A DNA stretch of 60,832 nt from [Eubacterium] yurii (GCA_900167215.1 FUZS01000004.1:1-60832); one strand, 5' to 3'; shown: positions 27,216 to 36,107, numbered from the stretch's first letter. Notes: a model not told the origin generated them from the sequence alone. Translations and numbers: made by a program.

Positions 27216-28370
27216 ATGCAGTACTCAGTAGACAATTTGGTGAGATTGGCAAAAAGAGCCAATAACACTATCAGACCCTATCTCTACGTTAATCCCTTAC
27301 AGGGAAAGCACATTCCGACAAGACCTGACGATGTCATGTCAATGTGCCGTGCACTCGCGCAAACAATCAATACTGCATATCCTGATGAAAGGCTATATGT
27401 AATCGGTTTTGCAGAAACAGCCACAGGTATAGCCGCCGCCATAAGTCATTTCTTAAACAATGTTATTTACTATCAAAATACGACAAGAGAATATCAAAAA
27501 GATGAGGACTATATATTCTTTACCGAGTCGCATAGCCATGCAACAGATCAGACTCTTAGAGCTGCGAAAGTAGGAGAGTGTTTAAGAGCTATTGACAGGA
27601 TAGTATTTATTGATGATGAGATTACAACAGGAAATACCATCTATAAGCTGATTAAGGCTATAAAGGACAGATATAGTCTTGTTGATTTAAACTGTAGCAT
27701 AGTTTCAATACTCAACAGTGTAATAAAGGAGCGTATGGATTTGTTGAGAAAGGAGAATATTGACTTTCTCTATCTGTCCAAACTTCCTTATGAATATAAG
27801 ATAGAGAGTATTTTGGATATAGAATATGACAAGAGTAGGGATGTAGTCGTGGACATAAAGAGCATAGCTACTGCTGATGAGCTTGAATTTATAAGCCATG
27901 TAAATGTGAGGAATGTTTCAGAATTTAAAAAGTATGATGAAGAAAATAGAAACTTTGTTGATTTTGTAGGGAAGACGATGCACAAAGGGCATTATGCAGA
28001 TGTATTGGTACTGGGTACAGAGGAGTTTATGTATCCTGCATTTTGCTTAGCTCAATATCTTTATGACAACAACATAGCACAAGAAGTCAGGACACATGCA
28101 AGTACAAGGAGCCCAATTATAGTTTCAGGGAGAGACGGATATCCGTTATTTAGCAGATATTGCATAAGAAGTCCTTATGACAGCCTACGAACGACCTTTG
28201 TATATAATTTGAGAAAATACGATAAAGTCATTATTGTAAGCGACGCTTTAAGGCAAAATGACGAATTGTCAGATATAATTAAGGCAGTTAAAGATGTTGG
28301 AAATGAAGATATTACAATAATCAGATGGACATATAATCAGCAAGTCAAAGGAAAAGCATATGAAAAGTAG
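27216..28370 (+). CDS. Phosphoribosyltransferase with TRSP domain
   Basis: 384 residues. The N-terminal half is a type I phosphoribosyltransferase with the PRPP-binding loop IVFIDDEITTGNTIY. The C-terminal half (about 245-384) fits the TRSP domain that follows such enzymes in Ter clusters (VLGTEEFMYPAFCLAQYL). TTAGGAGG precedes the ATG. Its last 11 bases overlap the next gene, so the two are translationally coupled. Confidence 0.85.
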   Translation: MQYSVDNLVRLAKRANNTIRPYLYVNPLQGKHIPTRPDDVMSMCRALAQTINTAYPDERLYVIGFAETATGIAAAISHFLNNVIYYQNTTREYQKDEDYIFFTESHSHATDQTLRAAKVGECLRAIDRIVFIDDEITTGNTIYKLIKAIKDRYSLVDLNCSIVSILNSVIKERMDLLRKENIDFLYLSKLPYEYKIESILDIEYDKSRDVVVDIKSIATADELEFISHVNVRNVSEFKKYDEENRNFVDFVGKTMHKGHYADVLVLGTEEFMYPAFCLAQYLYDNNIAQEVRTHASTRSPIIVSGRDGYPLFSRYCIRSPYDSLRTTFVYNLRKYDKVIIVSDALRQNDELSDIIKAVKDVGNEDITIIRWTYNQQVKGKAYEK

Positions 28371-29409
28371 TTATTTAGTTGATGATGTCATCCTTTTGTT
28401 AAAGGATATTTCAGGCGTAGTTAAGCCACTTCCTACAGAGGAAAGGGAAAAGTTGATACAGCAAGGGACACATTATTGCGAGATGTTGCCCTTGGAATAT
28501 AAGCCTACAGAAAAATATATAAGAATCTATGAAAAAGCCTTAGAGGTCTTTGGTCAAACTACAGCAGATGCAGTTGCAAGAGTCTCAGACAAGATTGTAG
28601 AGGCTAAGGGAGAAAATGTAGTGATAGTATCCCTTGCAAGAGCAGGTACTCCTTTGGGAGTATTGATAAGAAGATATATAAGGAAGAAATACGGCTTTGA
28701 ATGTCCGCATTATTCAATATCAATAATCAGAGACAGAGGCATAGATAGAAATGCTGTAAATTATATACTGCAAAGACACGCTCCTGAATCTATACAATTT
28801 GTCGACGGTTGGACAGGCAAAGGCGTGATTTATAAAGAGCTTCAAAAGGAAATCAAATTTTTTGAAGGCGTTTCAGATAGCTTGGCTGTACTTGCAGATC
28901 CTGCCTATCTGACAGATTTATGCGGTACACATGATGACATCTTGATACCCAATTCCTGCCTAAATAGTACAGTCTGTGGCTTGATAAGTAGGACTTTCCT
29001 AAGGAAGGACATTATTAAGGATACGGATTTTCACGGTGCAGCGTGGTACAAGGAGCTATCTGCTGAAGACAGAACCTATGAGTTTATTGACTATATTGAA
29101 AAACTGTTCAAATTCAATCTTCCTTATGATGAAGATACCGTTGAAAAGACAGTTCAAAATGATGTCGAGATAATATCCAAAAAATATGGAATCGATAATA
29201 TTAATTACATCAAACCCGGAATTGGAGAAACTACAAGAGTATTGCTAAGACGTGTACCGTGGAAGGTAATAATTGATGAGCGATACAAAGAAGATTTGGA
29301 GTTGGAACATATAAGGCAGCTTGCCGATGAACGAGCTGTAGGCATTGAATATATGAGATTAAGTAACTACAAATGCTGTGGGCTTATCAAAGAATTAGCT
29401 GATATTTGA
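28360..29409 (+). CDS. StiP / PELOTA-domain protein (Ter-associated)
   Basis: 349 residues matching the StiP family. The N-terminal two thirds carries VIVSLARAGTPLGVLIRR, HYSISIIRDRGID and FVDGWTGKG, motifs of a phosphoribosyltransferase-like fold that databases call cysteine protease StiP. The C-terminal third (about 265-349) is a PELOTA-type RNA-binding domain. It starts inside the previous gene after AAAGGA. It is the last gene of the Ter island proper. Protease activity has been proposed from sequence only. Confidence 0.85.
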   Translation: MKSSYLVDDVILLLKDISGVVKPLPTEEREKLIQQGTHYCEMLPLEYKPTEKYIRIYEKALEVFGQTTADAVARVSDKIVEAKGENVVIVSLARAGTPLGVLIRRYIRKKYGFECPHYSISIIRDRGIDRNAVNYILQRHAPESIQFVDGWTGKGVIYKELQKEIKFFEGVSDSLAVLADPAYLTDLCGTHDDILIPNSCLNSTVCGLISRTFLRKDIIKDTDFHGAAWYKELSAEDRTYEFIDYIEKLFKFNLPYDEDTVEKTVQNDVEIISKKYGIDNINYIKPGIGETTRVLLRRVPWKVIIDERYKEDLELEHIRQLADERAVGIEYMRLSNYKCCGLIKELADI

Positions 29410-29413
29410 TATA

Positions 29414-29537
29414 ATATTAAAATCTAATAAAATAATATATAAATCTTTTTCAGTGCATTTATAATAAAGTCATGAATCATATGCTACTTTGTAAATCATT
29501 TATGGAAATTATCCATATATTAAATAGATAATAGGAT
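29414..29537 (+). repeat. Element A copy (124 bp)
   Basis: Left end ATATTAAAATCTAATAAAAT, right end AGATAATAGGAT, with TTTATAATAAAGTCATGAAT inside. It starts four bases after the StiP stop codon and marks the end of the Ter island. Confidence 0.78.
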
Positions 29538-29699
29538 AAGACTAAAAATAAATACGAAATCTTACTTTTATATCTAAATGTTCAGTAAATGTAAAAATGT
29601 ATGTAATATCAATAATATAAGTAGCACAGCAGAATTTTATATGGATTTATAAAATAAAAGTTCAAGTAATTTAAAATAGACTTTGTAGAAAATATCTGC

Positions 29700-29728
29700 T
29701 TGAAATTTTGCTCCATATATGATAGAAT
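29700..29728 (+). promoter_or_regulatory. Promoter of the SCIFF gene
   Basis: TTGAAA, 17-bp spacer, TAGAAT. It lies about 95 bp before the SCIFF start codon. Confidence 0.6.
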
Positions 29729-29822
29729 TTACGAAAATATTTGTAACATCAAAAAATATTAAACCTAAGTATTACTTTTTTTCAGTATTTACCGAGGTTT
29801 ACATATCTTAGGAGGGATAAGA

Positions 29823-29969
29823 ATGAAAAAGCATATAATAACTATAGCAAAAGGATCACTTAAAGAAACTGCTTCACATGGCGGATGTGGAGAATGTCAA
29901 ACATCATGTCAATCAGCATGCAAGACTTCTTGTACTGTAGCTAATCAAGAATGTGAAAGAGAAAGATAG
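29823..29969 (+). CDS. scfA: SCIFF (six-cysteine) ranthipeptide precursor
   Basis: A 48-residue peptide, MKKHIITIAKGSLKETASHG followed by a core with six cysteines (C22, C25, C29, C33, C37, C44) in the pattern GGCGECQTSCQSACKTSCTV. This is the highly conserved 'six cysteines in forty-five' precursor found across Clostridia. A radical SAM enzyme normally installs thioether links from the cysteines. AGGAGGG lies six bases before the ATG. A promoter and a terminator frame it as a single-gene unit. Its maturase gene, usually next door, is not in this window. Confidence 0.95.
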   Translation: MKKHIITIAKGSLKETASHGGCGECQTSCQSACKTSCTVANQECERER

Positions 29970-29979
29970 TTTTTCAAAT

Positions 29980-30009
29980 TGCCACGCAAATTTTTTGTGT
30001 GGTTTTTTT
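29980..30009 (+). terminator. Terminator of the SCIFF gene
   Basis: CCACGCAA (29982-29989) pairs with TTGTGTGG (29995-30002), one G-U pair, followed by seven T. Confidence 0.85.
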
Positions 30010-30040
30010 ATGTAAGCATGATACCACTATTTATACCAAT

Positions 30041-30392
30041 ACTAAATTCTAATAAAATTAATGGATAAAACTTTTTCAGTTTATAATAAAGTCATAAATC
30101 ATATGTTACTTTATAAGTCACTCAACTTTCCCACTAAAATTATTCCAATTTCCTTTGAAATTTAAATTTTTATAGATTTTTCAATACCCCACTTGACACA
30201 CAAGTTTCTAAATAATGTTTATTGAAATTTGCATATTTATCGAAAAATGAAAACACTGAAAATGCTATGTCAAGTATAATATTGAATTTTTAAAATATAT
30301 TAAAATTTCAATGTCTTTAATGTGGTTTTCATGTGGGAAAGTTGAGTAAGTCATTTATGAAAATTATTCACAGATTAAATAGATAATGGTAT
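30041..30392 (+). repeat. Element A carrying a nested element C
   Basis: Left end ATACTAAATTCTAATAAAAT at 30041, right end AGATAATGGTAT at 30392. An element C is inserted at 30121-30346 with 7-bp duplications TAAGTCA. It fills the space immediately after the SCIFF terminator. Confidence 0.8.
30121..30346 (-). mobile_element. Element C (226 bp), MITE-like
   Basis: Perfect 14-bp terminal inverted repeats CTCAACTTTCCCAC / GTGGGAAAGTTGAG, reverse orientation relative to the copy at 33053. Target duplication TAAGTCA at 30114-30120 and 30347-30353. No reading frame. Confidence 0.88.
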
Positions 30393-30537
30393 AAATTAGG
30401 AGTTTACAAAATTGATTTTTAGCTTATTTTCTTAAATAATAGCAGTATTAATTGAAATAAAGAGATTAGCTGTGTTATAGATATTTTAGGGCATATTATC
30501 TGTAATTCTATTGAATTTTAGTATGAGGATGTCAAAG

Positions 30538-31131
30538 ATGAAATTTGAGATTGACGAGATTGGAAATATAACAAAAATACATAATATGAACATCAAAGAA
30601 GCAGGGCAGATGAGGAAGTTTTCCCATCATGAGGATAAGCTGTATGCAGATTTTAACTTCCCTGATTACAGCGACGAAGAGATGATAAGCTGGTTTAACA
30701 TAAAGACTGAAAAAGGCAGGGTACTCATAGCAATAAAGGATATGCAGGACAATGTCATAGGATATATGACGCTCAGAAAGATAAATTATATCTTTAAAAC
30801 AAGTGAGATGGGGATAATCATAAACCCTGCAAAGATAAATATGGGCTATGGTACTGATGCTATAAACTGCCTTAAAAGATGGTATTTTGAAAAACTGAAA
30901 TTTAAGAAATTATATCTGACAGTGGCTTTTTACAATGAGAGAGCCCTTGCCGTTTACAAGAAAATAGGCTTTATTCCTAAACATTTTTTGTATGAAAGAT
31001 TTATTAATGACGAAGTGGACGTATTTTTAGACAAAAATTATGAGCCTATAAAAAAATATTTCAAAAAAACCTTCAGTAAAATATATATTAAATGTATAAA
31101 AATGGAGTTATCCACAAAAAACTGTGGATAA
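30538..31131 (+). CDS. GNAT family N-acetyltransferase
   Basis: About 197 residues with a GNAT fold: the acceptor-side start ITKIHNMNIKEAGQ, the beta-4 strand GYMTLRKI, the acetyl-CoA-binding region INPAKINMGYGTDAI, and the late FYNERALAVYKKIGF. It resembles RimJ/RimL-type acetyltransferases; the substrate is unknown. The ATG at 30538 has GAGG nine bases upstream; two earlier in-frame ATGs (30523, 30529) overlap that site. The last codons encode a perfect DnaA box (TTATCCACA), so the 3' end doubles as part of the box cluster. Confidence 0.82.
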   Translation: MKFEIDEIGNITKIHNMNIKEAGQMRKFSHHEDKLYADFNFPDYSDEEMISWFNIKTEKGRVLIAIKDMQDNVIGYMTLRKINYIFKTSEMGIIINPAKINMGYGTDAINCLKRWYFEKLKFKKLYLTVAFYNERALAVYKKIGFIPKHFLYERFINDEVDVFLDKNYEPIKKYFKKTFSKIYIKCIKMELSTKNCG

Positions 31132-31162
31132 AGTTGTTATTTTGTGGATAACTTGTAGATAA
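31108..31162. promoter_or_regulatory. DnaA-box cluster, left half
   Basis: TTATCCACA at 31108-31116 (plus) and its complement TGTGGATAA at 31123-31131 and 31143-31151 (minus) are perfect consensus boxes. TGTAGATAA at 31154-31162 has one mismatch. Confidence 0.8.
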
Positions 31163-31408
31163 AATTTTGGAAAACAAGATTTTTTCTGTAAAACTTATCT
31201 GTATAATTTTTTTTTATAAAAATGGAAATTAAATTTTTGAAATTCTATGAGATAGAAAAATATAGTAAACATCTAAAAATAAAAAAACGAATTTTTTTAA
31301 AATTTAATTTATTAAAATTCGTAATTTATTCTTCTATAAAATATAATATATATTTTTGCCATATTTTTTGAAAAAAAATGAAATTTTTGGATATTTTATC
31401 TTTTATTC
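31163..31408. other. Very AT-rich stretch between two DnaA-box clusters
   Basis: About 245 bp of almost pure A/T with T9 and A8 runs and no gene. It looks like the kind of easily melted region that lies beside DnaA boxes in replication origins. Unwinding cannot be judged by eye. Confidence 0.45.
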
Positions 31409-31459
31409 TGTGGATACCTGTGGATAAGTTGATGGTTTTGTGGATAAGTATGTGGATAA
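31409..31459 (-). promoter_or_regulatory. DnaA-box cluster, right half
   Basis: TGTGGATAA at 31419-31427, 31439-31447 and 31451-31459, all in one orientation, plus TGTGGATAC at 31409-31417. Start-to-start spacing is 10, 20 and 12 bp. The cluster ends 47 bp before the -10 of the next gene. Confidence 0.8.
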
Positions 31460-31505
31460 AATTTAAAAGAAATTTAATATTTTTGTTTCTTTTTTGTAAT
31501 TTTTG

Positions 31506-31514
31506 TGGTATAAT
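31506..31514 (+). promoter_or_regulatory. Extended -10 promoter of the NlpC/P60 gene
   Basis: TGGTATAAT, an extended -10. The -35 region is poor (T-rich). The leader that follows (about 135 nt) holds a small hairpin, ATTGCT-TTACG-AGCAAT at 31570-31586. DnaA boxes lie directly upstream and could control it. Confidence 0.55.
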
Positions 31515-31656
31515 TAGCCGATAATAAGAGATATTTAATATTTATTTAAGAGCCCTATTGTAAAATGTTATTGCTTTACGAGCAATCAGTACGAATACGA
31601 GGCGGACAATATACCGGAGATGTACCACATTTTCAGATTATGGAGGCAGTTTTAAT

Positions 31657-32877
31657 ATGATTAAAGATAATGATGTAAGAGGGTATGGCAGGTCTTCCGC
31701 TTTATCAGGAAGTCTTACAAAGAAGAATTTTAGTTTACTTGCTAAGAGATTAAAACAAAACAGAATATATTTGATGGTAATTTGTGCAACATTAGTAGTA
31801 GGAGCTTCTCTTGCAATCACAAAGCCGGGGATTGGATATCAGGTCCTTGTAAACGGCAACCATATAGGATTTACAAAGAATCCTAAGCAAATTGAAAATG
31901 TACTTTCTTCTTTGGATAAGGATTTGAGAGTTCTTAACGGCGATGATATAAAGTATGATATGGATATAAAGTTTGTTGAAGGAAAATTGGGAAACAACAA
32001 GCTGATAAATGCTGATGACCTTAAGGTAATAGTATCTTCAGTTCTTACAGTAAATAAACCCGCTTACATCCTAAAGACTGACCAAGGTATTGCCTTTGCA
32101 ATAGACTCTAAGGAGTCAATGAACAGCATACTTGAGTCTGTAAAAGAAAAATATACAAAGGGTAAGAAGGACGCAAAGGCTGAAATAGTAAGTACAGTGG
32201 CATTGATACAGGCTGACAGTGTGCCGGTGGATAAGATATATAACTATAATCAGGCGATGTCTCACATCAATGCAAATGAAGAAGCTGCGAAGGTGAACTT
32301 CGATGTTAAGGTAACATATACAGGAACATCTGAAAAGCCTGTCAAAAAGGGTGTCACTACAGTATATGACGATAGCATGTACGAAGATGATATGAGAATA
32401 AAGACTGTAGGTTCAGACGGGGTTAAATCAGTTCAAAGCAAGATTACTGAGATAAACGGAGAGTTTGTAAAGTCTGATGTAATCAGTGAAAAAGTCATAA
32501 AAGCTCCTGTAAACAAAGTAATAGTAGTAGGAACAAAACCAAGAATACCGGGCGTACTTCAAATAGCATATCAATATATAGGTGTGCCTTATGTTTGGGG
32601 TGGAACAAGCCCTGCAGGATTTGACTGCTCAGGATTTACACAATATGTATATGCAAGAAGGGGAGTATATCTTCCAAGAACAACTTATGAACAAGTAAAT
32701 GTAGGACGTAGAGTATCATATGGTAATTTGAGAGCCGGAGACCTTGTACACTTCCCTGGACACGTAGGAATATACATTGGCGACGGTATGATGATACATG
32801 CTCCAAGACCCGGAAGATCTGTCGAAGTGGCAAGTATATCAGGTAGACAGTTCCTATTTGGTACAAGAGTAGAATAA
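31657..32877 (+). CDS. Cell-wall hydrolase with G5 and NlpC/P60 domains
   Basis: 406 residues. A single membrane-spanning or signal-anchor helix lies at about 39-57 (IYLMVICATLVVGASLAI). A region of about 60-200 resembles the extracytoplasmic spacer of clostridial peptidoglycan hydrolases, followed by a G5 domain (about 215-295, ending KVIKAPVNKVIVVGTK). The C-terminal NlpC/P60 domain (about 300-406) has the catalytic triad C324 (FDCSGF), H369 (GHVGIY) and H381 (IHAP). It probably cuts gamma-D-Glu-diamino acid bonds in stem peptides. GGAGG precedes the ATG. Confidence 0.92.
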   Translation: MIKDNDVRGYGRSSALSGSLTKKNFSLLAKRLKQNRIYLMVICATLVVGASLAITKPGIGYQVLVNGNHIGFTKNPKQIENVLSSLDKDLRVLNGDDIKYDMDIKFVEGKLGNNKLINADDLKVIVSSVLTVNKPAYILKTDQGIAFAIDSKESMNSILESVKEKYTKGKKDAKAEIVSTVALIQADSVPVDKIYNYNQAMSHINANEEAAKVNFDVKVTYTGTSEKPVKKGVTTVYDDSMYEDDMRIKTVGSDGVKSVQSKITEINGEFVKSDVISEKVIKAPVNKVIVVGTKPRIPGVLQIAYQYIGVPYVWGGTSPAGFDCSGFTQYVYARRGVYLPRTTYEQVNVGRRVSYGNLRAGDLVHFPGHVGIYIGDGMMIHAPRPGRSVEVASISGRQFLFGTRVE

Positions 32878-32917
32878 TCTTAGATGAAAAAAAGTAAAAA
32901 ATAAAAAAGAGATATAT

Positions 32918-32950
32918 ATCTGTTGGGGGAAACTCTGACAGATTTTTTTT
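32918..32950 (+). terminator. Terminator of the NlpC/P60 gene
   Basis: ATCTGT (32918-32923) pairs with ACAGAT (32938-32943), followed by a run of T. Confidence 0.7.
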
Positions 32951-33052
32951 TGTATTTTATTACTTTTGTGATATAATATCAGCAATGATTTTTAATGATG
33001 AATGATAAAATATGAAGATGACTGCGTATATCATATTTATATTTCTTATTTA

Positions 33053-33279
33053 CTCAACTTTCCCACATGAAAAACTTATTAAAGATACTGAAATTTGAGT
33101 ATATTTTAAAAATATAATATTATCCTTGACATAGTTTTTTCAGTGTTTTCATTTTTTTGATAAATATGCAAATTTCAATAAATATTATTTAGAAAATTGT
33201 GTGTCAAGTAGTGCATTAAAAAATCAATAAATACCTAAATTTCAACAAAAATTAGGATAATTTTAGTGGGAAAGTTGAG
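33053..33279 (+). mobile_element. Element C (227 bp), best-preserved copy
   Basis: Perfect 14-bp terminal inverted repeats CTCAACTTTCCCAC / GTGGGAAAGTTGAG and a perfect 7-bp target duplication TTATTTA (33046-33052 and 33280-33286). Inside, CTTGACATAG and GTGTCAAGTAG form a second, internal inverted pair. No reading frame. Confidence 0.9.
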
Positions 33280-33344
33280 TTATTTATAATCAGATTAAAT
33301 TTGTTAGCTGATATTACAGCTTTCAATATAAAAGGGAGGCAATT

Positions 33345-34151
33345 ATGAAGGTAAAATTAGACGGTGTAATGGAGACTTTACTTATAACTCTTGATGTAAG
33401 AGCAAGAGACTACAAGGAACAAAATTCGATACTTAAGGATAAGAAGTCTTATGAGATTACTCAACAGATAGATTATGATTTTGGCAAGTTTCAAAGTGAA
33501 AAGAAAAACTACTACGGCATACTTGCAAGAGCAAAGCTTATGGATGCTCAAATAAGAAAATTCATAGAAAAATACCCTACTTGCCATATAGTTTCCATAG
33601 GAAGCGGACTTGATACGAGATTTGACAGGATAGACAACGGCAAGATACATTGGTATGATGTTGATTTTCCTGATGTTATAGAGCTTAGAGCAAAGTTTTT
33701 TGAGCCAAATGAAAGAGTAAAGATGATTCCTAAATCTCTGCTTGACGAATCTTGGGTTAGGGAAGTGGATACAAAGGGTGAAAAGCTGCTCATCATATCA
33801 GAGGGCGTATTGATGTATTTGTCACCTGAAGATGTGAAGGAATTTTTGTATATACTGACAGATAATTTTGACAGCTTTGAGGCTCAGATTGACTGCATTT
33901 CAAAAGCTCTGGTAAATCATGCAAAGAGCAACAAAGCCGTAAAACATACAGATTCAGAATATCTCTTCGGGGTAAAGAGGGGAGACGAGATAGTAGCTCT
34001 TAATCCCAAATTAAAACAAATAGGCTATATCAACTTTACAGATGAGATGAGAAAATATATGACCGGAATATTTAAGATATTTATCCCGGTGGTCTACCAT
34101 TATAACAACAGGCTCTGCATATATAGCTATGACAAGAACGATATTAAATAA
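33345..34151 (+). CDS. Class I SAM methyltransferase, LCMT/PPM-like family
   Basis: 268 residues of the leucine-carboxyl-methyltransferase-like (polyketide O-methyltransferase) family: an N-terminal helical region, the SAM-binding motif IVSIGSGLDTRFDR, the acidic motif WYDVDFPDVIELR, and LLIISEGVLMYLS. AAGGGAGG lies before the ATG. Members methylate small-molecule carboxyl or hydroxyl groups; the substrate here is not apparent. It stands alone between an element C and ilvD. Confidence 0.85.
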   Translation: MKVKLDGVMETLLITLDVRARDYKEQNSILKDKKSYEITQQIDYDFGKFQSEKKNYYGILARAKLMDAQIRKFIEKYPTCHIVSIGSGLDTRFDRIDNGKIHWYDVDFPDVIELRAKFFEPNERVKMIPKSLLDESWVREVDTKGEKLLIISEGVLMYLSPEDVKEFLYILTDNFDSFEAQIDCISKALVNHAKSNKAVKHTDSEYLFGVKRGDEIVALNPKLKQIGYINFTDEMRKYMTGIFKIFIPVVYHYNNRLCIYSYDKNDIK

Positions 34152-34426
34152 AAAATTTTGATTTTTCCTTTACTTTTGGAAAATTTGTAGTATAATTTTA
34201 ATAATCTTTTGTCCGAAAAAATGGACATAATTTTTGTTAATCTTATTCATATTTCTAAATTGCCTTAGACAGTGCAAATTTTGTTATATACAAGAGATGT
34301 TTTTAAATGACAGCTATGTAAAAGCTTATATTAATATTGCAAAAAAATTAATAAAATATCGGTATCAAATTTAAGACGGCATGAAATATGATATTATAAA
34401 TTGCTACTTGTAGTAAAGGAGATAAA

Positions 34427-36088
34427 ATGCAAAGTAATAATGTTAAATCAGGCTATGCAAGGACACCCCATAGGTCTTTGTTACGTTCTCTCGGACTTGA
34501 TGAGAGCGACTTCAAAAAACCTTTTATAGGAGTATGTAACTCTTTCAACGAAATTGTACCCGGACATATTCACCTTAGGACTCTTGCGGAAGAAGTGAAA
34601 AAGGGAATATTGATGGAAGGCGGCATACCTTTTGAATTTCCGGCTATTGCTGTATGTGACGGCATTGCTATGAACCATGAAGGTATGAGATACTCTCTAC
34701 CAAGTAGGGAGCTGATACTTGAATCTGTGGAAGTAATGGCAAAGGCGCACCAATTTGACGGTCTTGTACTTATACCAAACTGTGACAAGACTGTGCCTGC
34801 CATGATAATGGCTGCTTGCAGAATAAACATACCTACTGTAATAGTAAGTGGCGGACCTATGCTCTCAGGTAAGAGGGAAGATGAAGACATAGACTTGGTA
34901 ACAGGCTTTGAAGTAGTAGGCAAGTATTCGCTCAATGAATGTAGTGAAGAAGAAATGCTTGAAGTGGAAGAAAATGCCTGTCCTACCTGTGGCAGTTGCT
35001 CAGGTATGTTTACAGCCAACTCTATGAACTGCATTACTGAGGCGCTGGGCATTTCACTAAGAGGCAACGGTACAGTACCTGCTGTATATTCAAAGAGAAA
35101 GACTCTTGCGAGAAATTCAGGCAGAAAGATAATGTCTTTGGTAGAAAAAAACATCTTGCCAAGGGATATAATAAATGAAAAATCAATCAAAAACGCCCTG
35201 ACTTTGGATATGGCACTTGGTTGCAGTACAAATACCGTGTTACACCTTACAGCTATAGCAAGAGAAGCGCACTGCCCTATAGATTTGAAAGTAATAGACA
35301 AGATAAGCTCAAGGACGCCAAATCTTTGTAAGCTGTCTCCGGCAGGACCTTATCACATCCAAGAGCTTGATGAAGCAGGCGGTATATACGCTGTCTTAAA
35401 AGAGCTCTCTAAGAAAAATCTCATAGAAGAAGACGCCTATACAGTATATGAAAAGCCTATAGGCGAAATGATAAAATCTGTAAATAAGAGCTCAAATAAG
35501 ATAATAAAAGATGTAGAAAATCCTTATTCACAAACAGGCGGTATCAAGGTGCTCTTTGGTAATCTTGCGAAAGAGGGAGCTGTGGTTAAAAAATCCGCTG
35601 TAGATGAAAAGATGATGGATGTGACACTAAATGCAAGGGTATATGACAGCGAAGAAGAGGCAAGCAGTGATATATTTGCAGGCAAGATAAAAGCCGGTGA
35701 TGTAGTAATCATAAGATACGAAGGACCTATTGGCGGACCGGGTATGAGGGAGATGCTCACACCTACATCTGCACTTTGCGGTATGGGACTTGATGACAAG
35801 GTATGCTTGATTACTGACGGAAGATTTTCAGGGGGCTCAAGAGGTGCAGCCATAGGACACGTTACACCTGAGGCTGCAGAAGGCGGAATCATAGGCATAG
35901 TACAAGACGGCGACAAGATACACATAGATATCAACAATGGGAAGCTGTCTTTGATGCTAAGCGATGAAGAGATAGAAAAAAGAATGGCAAACTTTAGTCC
36001 AAAACAGCCTAATGTAAGCGGATATCTCAAGAGATACTCTATGAGCGTTTCATCAGGAGCCAAGGGAGCAGTGCAAAGAGATATATAA
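34427..36088 (+). CDS. ilvD: Dihydroxy-acid dehydratase
   Basis: IlvD/Edd-family dehydratase of 553 residues, the usual length. It converts dihydroxyisovalerate and dihydroxymethylvalerate to the keto acids of valine and isoleucine synthesis. The Fe-S cysteines lie in [11 protein letters not shown] and [18 protein letters not shown]; the C-terminal [19 protein letters not shown] motif is intact. AAAGGAG precedes the ATG. No other branched-chain gene is in the window and the leader shows no T-box. The related sugar-acid dehydratases are an alternative, but length and motifs favour IlvD. Confidence 0.93.
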   Translation: MQSNNVKSGYARTPHRSLLRSLGLDESDFKKPFIGVCNSFNEIVPGHIHLRTLAEEVKKGILMEGGIPFEFPAIAVCDGIAMNHEGMRYSLPSRELILESVEVMAKAHQFDGLVLIPNCDKTVPAMIMAACRINIPTVIVSGGPMLSGKREDEDIDLVTGFEVVGKYSLNECSEEEMLEVEENACPTCGSCSGMFTANSMNCITEALGISLRGNGTVPAVYSKRKTLARNSGRKIMSLVEKNILPRDIINEKSIKNALTLDMALGCSTNTVLHLTAIAREAHCPIDLKVIDKISSRTPNLCKLSPAGPYHIQELDEAGGIYAVLKELSKKNLIEEDAYTVYEKPIGEMIKSVNKSSNKIIKDVENPYSQTGGIKVLFGNLAKEGAVVKKSAVDEKMMDVTLNARVYDSEEEASSDIFAGKIKAGDVVIIRYEGPIGGPGMREMLTPTSALCGMGLDDKVCLITDGRFSGGSRGAAIGHVTPEAAEGGIIGIVQDGDKIHIDINNGKLSLMLSDEEIEKRMANFSPKQPNVSGYLKRYSMSVSSGAKGAVQRDI

Positions 36089-36107
36089 CTTGCCGATCCA
36101 TAAACTT

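Noticed and set aside
31108-31459. Calling the DnaA-box cluster the chromosomal origin oriC
   Set aside because: The boxes are convincing but there is no dnaA/dnaN, and the genes on both sides run the same way. Kept as a regulatory feature and a finding.
31515-31656. c-di-AMP (ydaO) riboswitch before the NlpC/P60 gene
   Set aside because: Wall hydrolase genes often carry this riboswitch, but the 135-nt leader lacks its conserved blocks and shows only one small hairpin.
34152-34426. T-box leader upstream of ilvD
   Set aside because: No T-box signature (AGGGTGGNACCGCG) or specifier stem is visible; only a short hairpin TGTCC/GGACA near 34207.
34570-35301. A 243-codon antisense frame inside ilvD
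   Set aside because: No ribosome binding site, Ser/Ile-rich translation, and it fully overlaps a well-conserved gene; shadow of ilvD.
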